Source: Candidatus Nitrosopelagicus brevis (GTDB taxonomy: Archaea > Thermoproteota > Nitrososphaeria > Nitrososphaerales > Nitrosopumilaceae). Taken from it: a stretch of DNA of 64,000 nt. Both the position numbers and the translations under genes were made by a program. Positions 35,662 through 44,386 of this stretch are shown here, in pieces; position 1 is the first letter of the stretch, and each line of letters starts with the position of its first letter. The stretch covers positions 1 through 64,000 of the forward strand of contig NZ_CP007026.1 in NCBI RefSeq assembly GCF_000812185.1, written 5' to 3'. A model generated the notes under the pieces. The model was given only the letters and a program-made list of their open reading frames with translations. It searched no databases and had not been told where the DNA came from.

Positions 35662-36789
35662 TTGATTAATGCACACGGTGGAAAATTAGTAAATAGAGTA
35701 AAGGATGTTGATCCATCCGGACTAATCTCAGTTGATATATCTGCAGATTTGGCAAATGATGTAGAAAATATTGCTGATGGAATTTTTTCTCCACTAGAAG
35801 GATTTCTAAACCAACAAGATTTTGAATCTGTTATCTCAAAAGGAAGACTTGCAAATGGTACTGCATGGACTATGCCAACTGTTTTGGATGTTGATGAAGA
35901 AACAGGGAAAAAAATGAAGGATGCTGGAGATGTATTACTAAAAAATCCTGATGGAACAGGAATTGCTGTATTACATGTAGAAGATGTCTACTCTTATGAT
36001 AAACAAGCTACAATGAATGGAGTCTATGGGACAAATGATGACTCACATCCAGGTGTTGCTAAAACGAATTCAATGAAAGATTTTCTTGTTGGTGGTAAAA
36101 TCGATTATATTCAAAGACAAAATGAGACTGAAATTAGAAAACATAGAATGACTCCTACACAAACAAGAGAGTTATTTGAAAAAGTAGGTTGGAAAACAAT
36201 TGTTGCATTTCAAACTCGAAACCCTCCACATGTAGCACATGAAATGTTACAGAAAACTGCAATAACAACACGCGATGGTGTTTTTGTAAATCCACTCATC
36301 GGAAAGAAAAAGCCTGGTGATTTTAAAGATGAAATCATTGTTAAAGCATACGAAGTAATGATTGAAAAATACTATCCAGAAAATAAATGTCAATTAGCAA
36401 CACTACATACAGAAATGAAATATGCAGGTCCTAGAGAAGCAATTCATCATGCCATAATGCGTCAAAATTATGGATGTACACACATAATCATAGGAAGGGA
36501 TCATGCAGGTGTTGGAAAGTTCTACGATCCATTTGCAGCACACAAAATATTTGATGATTACCCAGAACTTGAAATAGAACCAATCTTTTTCCCAGCATTC
36601 TTTTACTGTAACAAATGTCTTACATTTACAAATCCAAATGTATGTCCATGTGCTCCAGAACATAGAGAACAAATTTCTGGAACAAAAATGCGTGAGATGA
36701 TTAACAATGGTGAATCTCCATCAAAATTCATCCTAAGACCTGAAGTTGCCGAAGTAATCATTAATTATGACAAACCATTTGTTGAATAG
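35662..36789 (+). CDS. sat: Sulfate adenylyltransferase (ATP sulfurylase)
   Basis: It makes APS from sulfate and ATP. The motif [14 protein letters not shown] at about 187-200, [14 protein letters not shown] and GTKMREM are diagnostic of the homooligomeric Sat. The start is TTG at 35662 ([12 protein letters not shown] follows, the usual N-terminus); an out-of-frame ATG follows immediately. 375 aa. C-terminal zinc-like CNKC...CPCAPEH (about 313-328) is present. Paired with cysH. Confidence 0.95.
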   Translation: MINAHGGKLVNRVKDVDPSGLISVDISADLANDVENIADGIFSPLEGFLNQQDFESVISKGRLANGTAWTMPTVLDVDEETGKKMKDAGDVLLKNPDGTGIAVLHVEDVYSYDKQATMNGVYGTNDDSHPGVAKTNSMKDFLVGGKIDYIQRQNETEIRKHRMTPTQTRELFEKVGWKTIVAFQTRNPPHVAHEMLQKTAITTRDGVFVNPLIGKKKPGDFKDEIIVKAYEVMIEKYYPENKCQLATLHTEMKYAGPREAIHHAIMRQNYGCTHIIIGRDHAGVGKFYDPFAAHKIFDDYPELEIEPIFFPAFFYCNKCLTFTNPNVCPCAPEHREQISGTKMREMINNGESPSKFILRPEVAEVIINYDKPFVE

Positions 36790-36819
36790 CTTTTTATCAA
36801 GATCTGAAAAATCTAGCTC

Positions 36820-37491
36820 ATGAAATACAAAATTACAATAATCTTTTTTGCCTCTATGATGGTCTTTCCTGCATTTGGACAATGGGAAACACCAAACGAC
36901 TCGCTTTCTATTGCAAGATTTGACATTAATTGGGATGAATTCAATATTCCTGCACGAGATGCAGAAATAATTCCATTTGATGATATTCACGCAACTACGT
37001 GGCAAGTAAATTTACAAAATAAATTACTCTATGGTAATCCTGATGGAGTTGCAGTAGTAAGATTGTATGATGCAAATATTGAAGATAAATTCATAGAAAT
37101 AGGAATGGGTGCAATTCCTGATAGACCGTTTTGGGTTGCAATTCAACTTCCTGAAGAAGGTTATGTTGTAGTTCATGACAAACTTGATAGAGGTTGGCCT
37201 GGAAATGGAAAAGTTATCTTGGCATATTCTGATCCTGCAGGATTGACAATCAATAATGGAGAAAGAATTGTAATTACAAATCTAGATGTAGAGCAATTTG
37301 CAGTAAAATCATACTCTGTTTGGGGTTTGAAAGGTTCTCAGGATCCACCTGCTACTGTTTCAGGATTTCTAAATCTTGAGGTGCTTTCAGGTGATCCAAA
37401 AGAAGGTCCATTGCACATGTTCCCATTTTATGTAGTTGGTGCACTTGGATGTGTAGTTGCATTTTTACTATTTACTAAGAAGCGGAATTAG
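36820..37491 (+). CDS. Secreted beta-rich protein with C-terminal membrane anchor (223 aa)
   Basis: Signal peptide at 1-20 (IIFFASMMVFPAFG), a beta-sandwich-like ectodomain and a C-terminal helix (FYVVGALGCVVAFLLF) followed by KKRN. The body lacks Cys. It could be a surface protein or an S-layer-associated domain; no family recognised. It overlaps nth by 17 bp tail-to-tail. Confidence 0.65.
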   Translation: MKYKITIIFFASMMVFPAFGQWETPNDSLSIARFDINWDEFNIPARDAEIIPFDDIHATTWQVNLQNKLLYGNPDGVAVVRLYDANIEDKFIEIGMGAIPDRPFWVAIQLPEEGYVVVHDKLDRGWPGNGKVILAYSDPAGLTINNGERIVITNLDVEQFAVKSYSVWGLKGSQDPPATVSGFLNLEVLSGDPKEGPLHMFPFYVVGALGCVVAFLLFTKKRN

Positions 37492-38134
37492 TTTTGTAAT
37501 ATTTACAACCATTTCTAATCTTACAAACCTCACACATTGGAGAAATTGGTTTACAGATATTTTGACCATACATAACAAAAGTATCATTCACATCAAGCCA
37601 GTATTTTTTTGGAATTTTTTCCATCAGTGCAAATTCTGTTTCCTCAGGAGTTTTTGTTTTAACTAATCCTAATCTATTTGAAATTCTATGAACGTGAATA
37701 TCAACTGGAATAGCAGGAATCTCATATGCATAAACTAAAACACAGTTAGCAGTTTTCCTTCCAACACCAGGTAAGGCAATTAATTTTTCTAAATCATCAG
37801 GTACTTTTCCTTTATACTTTGAATCAATAATTTTTGCTACTTCAATAATTCGCTCAGCCTTCACATGATAGAACCCTATTGATTTGATAATTTTTTCAAC
37901 ATCTCTTAACTTTGCTTTTGATAATTGTCGTGCATTTTTGTATACCTTAAACAAATCTTTTACAATTCTTGTAGTTGACTCATCCTTAGTTCTTGCTGAC
38001 AAAATTGTACCAATCAAAATACTGAACGGTCCATGATCTTCAGCATCATGTAGATCTCTTAATGCTGTAATTCTTGGTGGTTTAACAGCATTCATTGTTT
38101 TACGCATTCCATCTAGAATTTTTTTCATACGCAT
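37475..38134 (-). CDS. nth: Endonuclease III (DNA glycosylase/AP lyase)
   Basis: It removes oxidised pyrimidines. HhH LPGVGRKTANCVLVYA, catalytic Lys in that loop region and Asp in PVDIHVHR are present, and a 4Fe-4S motif CKPISPMCEVCKIRNGC gives C-x6-C-x2-C-x5-C. The ATG at 38134 gives 219 aa; a longer frame to 38224 would overlap the next gene's promoter. ATATAAG at 38152-38158 is its TATA element, shared with the opposite gene. Confidence 0.9.
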   Translation of the reverse strand: MRMKKILDGMRKTMNAVKPPRITALRDLHDAEDHGPFSILIGTILSARTKDESTTRIVKDLFKVYKNARQLSKAKLRDVEKIIKSIGFYHVKAERIIEVAKIIDSKYKGKVPDDLEKLIALPGVGRKTANCVLVYAYEIPAIPVDIHVHRISNRLGLVKTKTPEETEFALMEKIPKKYWLDVNDTFVMYGQNICKPISPMCEVCKIRNGCKYYKTNSAS

Positions 38135-38150
38135 TCTACTGTGTACAAGT

Positions 38151-38160
38151 CTTATATCTG
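38151..38160. promoter_or_regulatory. Shared TATA element between nth and aconitase X genes
   Basis: CTTATATCTG is centred about 22 nt from the nth ATG (38134, minus strand) and about 24 nt from the aconitase X ATG (38180, plus strand). One palindromic TATAT core could serve both divergent leaderless transcripts. Confidence 0.5.
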
Positions 38161-38179
38161 TAAAACCTTTCAAAATATC

Positions 38180-39343
38180 ATGGAACTTACCTCTGAAGAA
38201 AAAGATGCATTGAATGGTAAGCATGGTGAAACATTACAGATTGCATATCGAATTCTAGTTGCAACCGGAGAAGCAACCGATGCAGAAAAACTAATTCCTA
38301 TAAAATGGGCACATCTTTCAGGCGTAAATTACAATACAATTGGTGATTCGGGAGAACAATTTCTTAGAGAATTAAGTAAAGATGCTCGTGTTAAAGTTAA
38401 AGCAACTGTAAATCCAATGGGAATTGATTTTGATCATATTTCTGAATTTAATCATATTGATGATGAATTTGTAAAAAAACAAGCAAGTATCAGAGACTCT
38501 TACATTCGAATGGGAGTTGAGCCAACCTTTTCTTGCACTCCTTATGATATTTTTGATCTACCAGAAAAAAATACACAAGTTTCTTTTGCTGAAAGTAATG
38601 CTGCAATATTTGCAAACTCACTAGGAGGGTTAAAGACAAACAAAGAAAGTGCATTTAGTGCATTAGCAAGTGCAATTACTGGCAAATCTCCGTATTCTGA
38701 TTTACGAAAAGAAAACATCACAACTCCAATGACAATACGTATGAAAATGGATAATCCAAGTGAATTGGATTTTGGGATGCTTGGATTTTTTGCAGGAAAG
38801 GTTGGTGATACATCTGTCAATATTTCTGGTGTTTCTCAACCAAACAGACGTAGCTGTAAGGCGTTGTGTGGTGGTATGGGCACATCAGGTACGTGTGCTA
38901 AATTCCAGTTTGTGGATAATGAAGATGAAAAATCTGAAAAAGTAGATTTTGGAAAAGAAGAGATGAATGAGATATTTGATGAACTAAATACCGCAGAAAA
39001 AGGTGATGTCATCACTCTTGGAAGTCCACAATTAGGATTAGAAGAAATATCCGATTTATCGAAGATGTTAAAGGGTAAATCATTTCAAAAACGCTGCATG
39101 ATTTTTTGTTCAAGAGCCGTGCAGGAACAAGCACGTACACTTGATTACATTAATGAAATTGAAAGAGCAGGTGGTGAAATTTTATCGGATTGTTGTACAT
39201 GTCTTACACCATTAATTGATACCAATGAAACTGATGCGGTAACTACTAATTCCATAAAAGGTGCATACTACTTGAAAAATTCTACAGGTGTAGATGTAAA
39301 TCTAAAACCATTATCAAAAATTATTGAGGATGAAACCAAATGA
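38180..39343 (+). CDS. Aconitase X catalytic subunit (phosphomevalonate dehydratase large subunit)
   Basis: 387 aa from ATG at 38180. GVNYNTIGDSGEQF, the long Cys-bearing RRSCKALCGGMGTSGTCAKF (cluster ligand region) and DCCTCLTP are aconitase X features. In archaea the large and small subunits together dehydrate 5-phosphomevalonate to trans-anhydromevalonate phosphate in the modified mevalonate route. The small subunit follows with a 4-bp overlap, so they are translated together. The assignment to phosphomevalonate is from family knowledge, not from sequence. Confidence 0.85.
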   Translation: MELTSEEKDALNGKHGETLQIAYRILVATGEATDAEKLIPIKWAHLSGVNYNTIGDSGEQFLRELSKDARVKVKATVNPMGIDFDHISEFNHIDDEFVKKQASIRDSYIRMGVEPTFSCTPYDIFDLPEKNTQVSFAESNAAIFANSLGGLKTNKESAFSALASAITGKSPYSDLRKENITTPMTIRMKMDNPSELDFGMLGFFAGKVGDTSVNISGVSQPNRRSCKALCGGMGTSGTCAKFQFVDNEDEKSEKVDFGKEEMNEIFDELNTAEKGDVITLGSPQLGLEEISDLSKMLKGKSFQKRCMIFCSRAVQEQARTLDYINEIERAGGEILSDCCTCLTPLIDTNETDAVTTNSIKGAYYLKNSTGVDVNLKPLSKIIEDETK

Positions 39344-39723
39344 GTAAGGTAATTGTTCAAGGAAATGCGCAAGGTAAAGTTCTCAAATCAACTAATCCAA
39401 TTAATTTTCTTGGTGCAGTTGATAAAAAAACAGGAATTATTCGTGATAAAAAATATGATATTTTTGAAAAATCAATGAAAGATACTGTACTTGTTTTTCC
39501 ACATGGAATTGGAAGTAGTGTTGGTGCATACACAATTTATTCTCTTAAATCTAATCAATCTGCTCCTATTGCAATGATTTGTACAAAAGCTGATCTAACT
39601 GTTGCATCTGGATGTGCACTCGCAAATATACCGATGATTGTAGTTTCTAATGAAGAATTTGATTCTATACAAGATGGTAATCAAATTACTATTGATACAA
39701 AGTCTGAAAAAATTTTCAACTAA
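39340..39723 (+). CDS. Aconitase X swivel subunit (phosphomevalonate dehydratase small subunit)
   Basis: 127 aa with GNAQGKVLKSTNPINFLGAVD and DTVLVFPHGIGSSVGAYTIY, the swivel-domain signature of aconitase X small subunits. The start overlaps the large-subunit stop by 4 bp (ATGA). Converges with rqcH, overlapping its stop by 4 bp. Confidence 0.9.
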   Translation: MSKVIVQGNAQGKVLKSTNPINFLGAVDKKTGIIRDKKYDIFEKSMKDTVLVFPHGIGSSVGAYTIYSLKSNQSAPIAMICTKADLTVASGCALANIPMIVVSNEEFDSIQDGNQITIDTKSEKIFN

Positions 39724-41624
39724 CCAGTTTCAGTAACCTTACTTGAACCAGTTGGTAATGCTCTAACATAATCATCAATCAGAAATATTTTCTTAAAATT
39801 ATCATTAACTTTATCAAATTCAGCTCTAATCTTTTTTGCAACATCAGACATTGTTGATCCACCCGGTTCGATCACAGCATAACATAGACATTTTTTCTTA
39901 ATTGGTTCGGGTGGGCCACAAACTAACAAGTAATCTTCATCTTGCTTAAAAATTCCAACTGCAAGTTTTAATGATGAAACTTTGATAAAATTTCTTGTAC
40001 CGTTAATCATGAACGCACCTTTGGCCATTGACTGACCTGTAGGTGCACCCTTTTTCACCTGATCTGGGTTAACCCAAAAACTACTCATTCCATACGCAGA
40101 TATCTGCCATGCACGACTGAAACAAACCGTAGCGTGCGCAACCTCCTCTAAACTTAGTGGCAGTAATTCCTCATCCTCTCCTTTTAGTAAAAAGAAGGGT
40201 GAACCGTGAACCTCTGCATGAAAGACCTTGTCATTTTTTTCTAAATATTTTCTAATTATTGCACTGTTCGATGAGCTATCTCTTCCTCCAACTGCCAAAA
40301 CCTCATCTGATGTGTAAAACCACCTGTATCTTTCAAACCAACTCTTCTTCCTTACCTCTTTGAATCCAACTGCTCCTTTTGCAATTTCTCCTTTTTCGAT
40401 TGTTTTTTCTAATTTAGATTCTGTTTTCTTCATCAATTTTTCAATTGATTTTACCGCACCCTTTTGTTTCTTTGATTCATCAAATAGTTTTGAAGCAATA
40501 GTTGGAAGAGATGAGTCAGGGTCTATCTGAATTTTTGATTCATTAATTTTCATGTAAGGAACACCTTTCTCACTAATTATTTCTGCATTTTTTTCTTTTA
40601 GTGAGTTTGTAATCATTTCATTTCGTATGTCATGTTGTCCTGCAGATGTCATTGTAAATAGTAAATTTGCTACTTCTGCTATTGTTTTTGATTTTTCTAG
40701 CACAACATTAATTGCATTTTTTTGCTCAGTTAGTGTTTTTTCTAATGATTCTATTTTTTTATCAGCAGGACTACTGAATAGTGACTTTCCTTTTTCTAAA
40801 ATTTCTTCTGTAAATACAATATCTAATCCCTCGTTAAAACTATCAACTTTTTTTGCATTCAAATTATCATCTGAAAATCTAATTGGGTATGCATCATGTA
40901 CGTCATCTTCAATTATAACAGATGGATCATGTGGGCCTTGTGTTACTTTTGAAAGAGTTGATGTAATTATTTCATACAATGCTTCAAATTCTTCATTTGT
41001 AACTTCATTGCTTGGTTTTTTTGGATCAATTCCTGATAATCTAATAATTTCTTCAACATATTTTTTGGGTAATCCTAATCCTCTACCTATAGTTTTTCCA
41101 ATTCCACTAGTAGAAAATAATTCTCTAAATGATTCTTTTGTTAAATTTAAAACATCTACTCCATCTTCTGGTGGTGGTGAATATTCTAATCCTACACGAA
41201 GTTGTCTGTGTCTTACGTCTATTGAATGCAAAAGTGCTAAAATTTTTCTTTCTTCATTACATAAAATGATATTTCCATCTCCAAAAAATTCTACAATTAA
41301 AGTAAATTCTTTTTCAAAGTTTGTAAATGTGAAATAAGCAATTCTTTCTGTTCCAATTTGTTCAATTTTTGTTAATTTTGCTCGTAAAAGATCGCTACGT
41401 AATCGCCTTAACATCTTGTTTGGTTCAATTGTTTCAATTTTTTTATCTGTAATCCACATTCCTATGCTTGATACCATTAACATGATGTCTGGTTTTGTTG
41501 GATGATGTAACTTGAATAACAGACTATTTCGATTTATTCCCCAAATGTTACTTGCATAGTATCCACTAGTCTTTTCTCCTATGTCTTTTACAAGATATAC
41601 TAATTCAATTCCCGCAAGAGTCAT
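39720..41624 (-). CDS. rqcH: RqcH/NEMF (NFACT) ribosome-associated quality control protein
   Basis: 634 aa in NFACT-N, helical, and NFACT-R order: N-terminal YLVKDIGEKTSGYYASNI..., central coiled coil with ESLEKTLTEQKN, and SWFERYRWFYTSDEVLAVGGRDSSSN (about 436) of the RNA-binding NFACT-R domain. Homologs bind stalled large ribosomal subunits carrying peptidyl-tRNA and recruit tRNA. It is tail-to-tail with the aconitase X pair and divergent from the small repeat-bearing membrane gene. Confidence 0.9.
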   Translation of the reverse strand: MTLAGIELVYLVKDIGEKTSGYYASNIWGINRNSLLFKLHHPTKPDIMLMVSSIGMWITDKKIETIEPNKMLRRLRSDLLRAKLTKIEQIGTERIAYFTFTNFEKEFTLIVEFFGDGNIILCNEERKILALLHSIDVRHRQLRVGLEYSPPPEDGVDVLNLTKESFRELFSTSGIGKTIGRGLGLPKKYVEEIIRLSGIDPKKPSNEVTNEEFEALYEIITSTLSKVTQGPHDPSVIIEDDVHDAYPIRFSDDNLNAKKVDSFNEGLDIVFTEEILEKGKSLFSSPADKKIESLEKTLTEQKNAINVVLEKSKTIAEVANLLFTMTSAGQHDIRNEMITNSLKEKNAEIISEKGVPYMKINESKIQIDPDSSLPTIASKLFDESKKQKGAVKSIEKLMKKTESKLEKTIEKGEIAKGAVGFKEVRKKSWFERYRWFYTSDEVLAVGGRDSSSNSAIIRKYLEKNDKVFHAEVHGSPFFLLKGEDEELLPLSLEEVAHATVCFSRAWQISAYGMSSFWVNPDQVKKGAPTGQSMAKGAFMINGTRNFIKVSSLKLAVGIFKQDEDYLLVCGPPEPIKKKCLCYAVIEPGGSTMSDVAKKIRAEFDKVNDNFKKIFLIDDYVRALPTGSSKVTETG

Positions 41625-41721
41625 GGTATTGTACTTTTGTCTGGAAATTATACTCTTACTATTGCCTAGTGACTGCCAAAGATTTTAAACGAGGCATTTC
41701 TGAGTCAACTCAAGAATTCAA

Positions 41722-42261
41722 ATGGCAAAGTTCAAGAAAAAGAAATTTAGAGCAGAAAAATCAAATTCTGAAGACGAAAATAAGGATCTTCCAGAAATTG
41801 AAGCAACTGAAGACGAAAAAAAAGAAATTGCCAAATGGACATCAAACTCTGATGACGCACCAGAAACCACTGACGCACCAGAAACCACTGACGCACCAGA
41901 AACAGAATCAAAACCTGATCCTACTGATGATCCTATAGACAAATCTGCAACAAAAAAACTAACTGATAGATTATTTTGGTTACGACTTGCAACTGCAATT
42001 GCAGGTGGTGTGATTGCTACATTTGCATTTGAAGATATTGTTGATGTGGAAGAAAAACGTTGGACATCAATTGGTTTTATGATAATGTTGTTTATCGCAA
42101 CCGCAATAGTTGCCAAATCTTGGAAAATTAAAATTGCAAACAGGAAAAAATATGTTACAACAGGAATTGGTAGTTTTGTATTCATGTATTTGTTCGTCTG
42201 GATATTTAGTTACACGTTAGTTAATGCTGGTACAAGCCAATCAATGATTCCTGGTATTTAA
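41722..42261 (+). CDS. Three-helix membrane protein with acidic repeat N-terminus (179 aa)
   Basis: Residues 1-70 are basic then strongly acidic and contain 2.8 copies of DAPETT. The rest has three hydrophobic helices at about 86-103, 115-133 and 145-172. No Cys or catalytic residues visible. It lies 6 bp upstream of cbiT on the same strand, so it may be cotranscribed with the cobalamin genes. The layout recalls small EMC6-like membrane proteins, but this is a loose impression. Confidence 0.6.
   Translation: MAKFKKKKFRAEKSNSEDENKDLPEIEATEDEKKEIAKWTSNSDDAPETTDAPETTDAPETESKPDPTDDPIDKSATKKLTDRLFWLRLATAIAGGVIATFAFEDIVDVEEKRWTSIGFMIMLFIATAIVAKSWKIKIANRKKYVTTGIGSFVFMYLFVWIFSYTLVNAGTSQSMIPGI
41854..41904 (+). 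repeat. 18-bp tandem repeat within a coding region
   Basis: GACGCACCAGAAACCACT occurs twice in full (41854-41871, 41872-41889) and once in part (41890-41904), coding DAPETT repeats. Identical DNA copies suggest recent slippage, so the length may vary among strains. Confidence 0.8.
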
Positions 42262-42267
42262 TAAAAA

Positions 42268-42858
42268 ATGTGGAAATCAAAAACTCCTGGTATTCCAGAT
42301 GAAGAATTTGAGAGAACTGAATCTGTTCCAATCACTAAAGAAGAAATTCGTGCCATACAAATCAGTAAAGGTAGATTATCTGCAGGGCAAACTGTTTTAG
42401 ACATTGGTTGTGGTAGTGGTTCTGTAACTGTTGAGGCTGCTATTCAAGTTGAAGAGTCAGGAAAAGTAATTGGTGTTGATATTGATCCAAATGCAATTGA
42501 ATTAACAAAAAAGAATCTTGAAAAATTTGGAATATCAAATTATACACTAGTTGAAGGAAATGCCAAAGAAAAAATTTCTGAACTACCACAAGCAGACACT
42601 ATTTTCATAGGTGGAACTGGTGGTGATACAAAAGATATTGTTGAATTATGTCAAGATAAAGTCCAATCTGGTGGAAGAATAGTAATTGGTGTTATTTTGA
42701 TTGAAACACTTTATTCTGTATTACAAACAATTGAAAAATTAAATTTTGAATCAATTGATATTACTCAAATCACAATAGGAAAAAGTAGGAAAACAAAAAC
42801 AGGCACAATGATGCTTGCACGAAACCCAGTTACTGTCATTTCTGCAACAAAAAAATAA
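42268..42858 (+). CDS. cbiT: Cobalt-precorrin C15 methyltransferase (decarboxylating), CbiT
   Basis: 196 aa, class I SAM fold. ITKEEIRAIQISKG then VLDIGCGSGSVTVEAA (SAM motif I) at about 46-61, and DIDPNAIEL are typical of CbiT/CobL-C. It methylates and decarboxylates the precorrin-6B stage in anaerobic cobalamin synthesis. Followed by cbiL and cbiF on the same strand. Confidence 0.9.
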   Translation: MWKSKTPGIPDEEFERTESVPITKEEIRAIQISKGRLSAGQTVLDIGCGSGSVTVEAAIQVEESGKVIGVDIDPNAIELTKKNLEKFGISNYTLVEGNAKEKISELPQADTIFIGGTGGDTKDIVELCQDKVQSGGRIVIGVILIETLYSVLQTIEKLNFESIDITQITIGKSRKTKTGTMMLARNPVTVISATKK

Positions 42859-42894
42859 TCTAGCTTTTTAATTGGGAACAAAATCATCTTTCTT

Positions 42895-43617
42895 ATGTCT
42901 CAATTAACCGGAATTGGAGTAGGTCCTGGCGATCCAGATTTGCTTACTGTAAAAGCCGTTAAAGCAATACAAAATGCCGATACCATAATGTGTCCCGCAT
43001 CAAAAGAAGATAGACCTAGCATTGCATTGTCTGTGGTTGATTCATTAATTGATAAATCAAAAAATCAAGAAATTGTAAAACTAATTTTCCCAATGACTAA
43101 AGACAAAGATATTCTTGAAGCACACTGGAAAGAAAACTCAAAAATTATGGCAGAAAAAGTTTTGTCAGGAAAAAATGTTGTATATCTAACAGTTGGCGAT
43201 CCTTATCTTTACAGTACTTGGATCTACATGCACAGAGAAATTAGTCAAAATCATCCTGAAATGAAAATTAACGTTATACCTGGAATTGTTTCTATGTTTA
43301 CATTTGCATCAAAGGTTGGTGTAAGTATTGCAGAAGGTGCAGAAAAAGTTTCAATCATTCCATCATGCTATGATCTTAGTTCTGTCAAAGAAATTGCAAA
43401 AAATTCTGAAGTACTGGTATTTCTTAAAGATGGTCGATATTTTGATCAAGTAATTGAACTAGTCCGTGAATCTGGATTCCCTGATGATTCCATATTTGCA
43501 ATTGGACAAGATTTAGGAACAGACAAAGAAATCATTCGAAAATTAAGATTAGGTGACGTAAATGATGATACTCTTACTACAAAATACTTTTCAATTTTGG
43601 TGATAAAGCGTGTCTAA
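42895..43617 (+). CDS. cbiL: Cobalt-precorrin-2 C20-methyltransferase, CbiL
   Basis: 240 aa, tetrapyrrole methylase fold. GIGVGPGDPDLLTVKAVKA at the start, NVVYLTVGDPYLYST near 100 and NVIPGIVSMFTFASKVG are diagnostic of CbiL/CobI. The next gene overlaps it by 8 bp, so the pair is translated together. Confidence 0.9.
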   Translation: MSQLTGIGVGPGDPDLLTVKAVKAIQNADTIMCPASKEDRPSIALSVVDSLIDKSKNQEIVKLIFPMTKDKDILEAHWKENSKIMAEKVLSGKNVVYLTVGDPYLYSTWIYMHREISQNHPEMKINVIPGIVSMFTFASKVGVSIAEGAEKVSIIPSCYDLSSVKEIAKNSEVLVFLKDGRYFDQVIELVRESGFPDDSIFAIGQDLGTDKEIIRKLRLGDVNDDTLTTKYFSILVIKRV

Positions 43618-44386
43618 GGTCTATTTTGTTGGTTGTGGTCCAGGTGACCCCGAATTAATTACAGTAAAGGCAAAAAAGCTTGTTCAAAAAGCAGACATTA
43701 TAGTTTATTCGGGCTCATTAATTCCTCCTGAGATTTTAAAATATAACAAAAAAGGCAAAATACATGATGCCGCAAAACTCGTACGTGAAGAAATTCTTGA
43801 TTTACTTTTAAAAAATTCCCAAAAAGGTAAAACCGTAATTAGATTACATGATGGGGATCCTGCTGTGTATGGTGCAATTAGAGAACAGATTGATAATTTA
43901 GAAAAAGAAGGTGTAGAATCAATTGTTGTTCCAGGAGTTACATCATTTCTAGCATCAGCTGCTGCACTTGGAACACAACTAACTCTACCTGGAATTACAC
44001 AAACAATGATAATTACACGTGCTGAATCAAGAACTAAAGTTCCTAAAAGAGAAAAAATTTCTGAACTTGCAAAACATCAAGCAACTTTAATTTTTTATCT
44101 CAGTGTTCATCTTTTAAATAAAATTTCAAAAGAAGCAATTGAAGGTGGATACAAAAAATCTACACCTGTTGCTGTAGTCTACAAAGCAAGCAGAAAAGAT
44201 CAAAAAATAATTCTTGGAACACTTACAGATATTGCAAAAAAAGTTAGAGATGAAAAAATTAGAATGACTGCAATTGTCATTATAGGCGATGTAATAAAAC
44301 CAAAATCATATGAATATTCTAAATTATATGATAAAACATTCTCACATGGTTTTAGAAAAGCAAAAAAAACTAAGAAAAAAGAGTGA
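43610..44386 (+). CDS. cbiF: Cobalt-precorrin-4 C11-methyltransferase, CbiF
   Basis: 258 aa, tetrapyrrole methylase fold. VYFVGCGPGDPELITVKAKK, IIVYSGSLIPPEIL, RLHDGDPAVYGAIREQ and PGVTSFLASAAAL are CbiF/CobM marks. GTG start at 43610 lies inside the end of cbiL. The C-terminus is Lys-rich. It overlaps the MurI-like gene by 17 bp tail-to-tail. Other cobalamin steps are not in the window. Confidence 0.9.
   Translation: MSKVYFVGCGPGDPELITVKAKKLVQKADIIVYSGSLIPPEILKYNKKGKIHDAAKLVREEILDLLLKNSQKGKTVIRLHDGDPAVYGAIREQIDNLEKEGVESIVVPGVTSFLASAAALGTQLTLPGITQTMIITRAESRTKVPKREKISELAKHQATLIFYLSVHLLNKISKEAIEGGYKKSTPVAVVYKASRKDQKIILGTLTDIAKKVRDEKIRMTAIVIIGDVIKPKSYEYSKLYDKTFSHGFRKAKKTKKKE

Noticed and set aside
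40627-41337. Plus-strand frame of 236 aa inside rqcH
   Set aside because: Ser/Phe/Ile-rich mirror translation of a Lys/Glu/Asp-rich gene.
41669-41938. Plus-strand Lys-rich frame before cbiT
   Set aside because: Different frame over the 41722 membrane protein; its repeats are the shifted reading of the DAPETT repeat.
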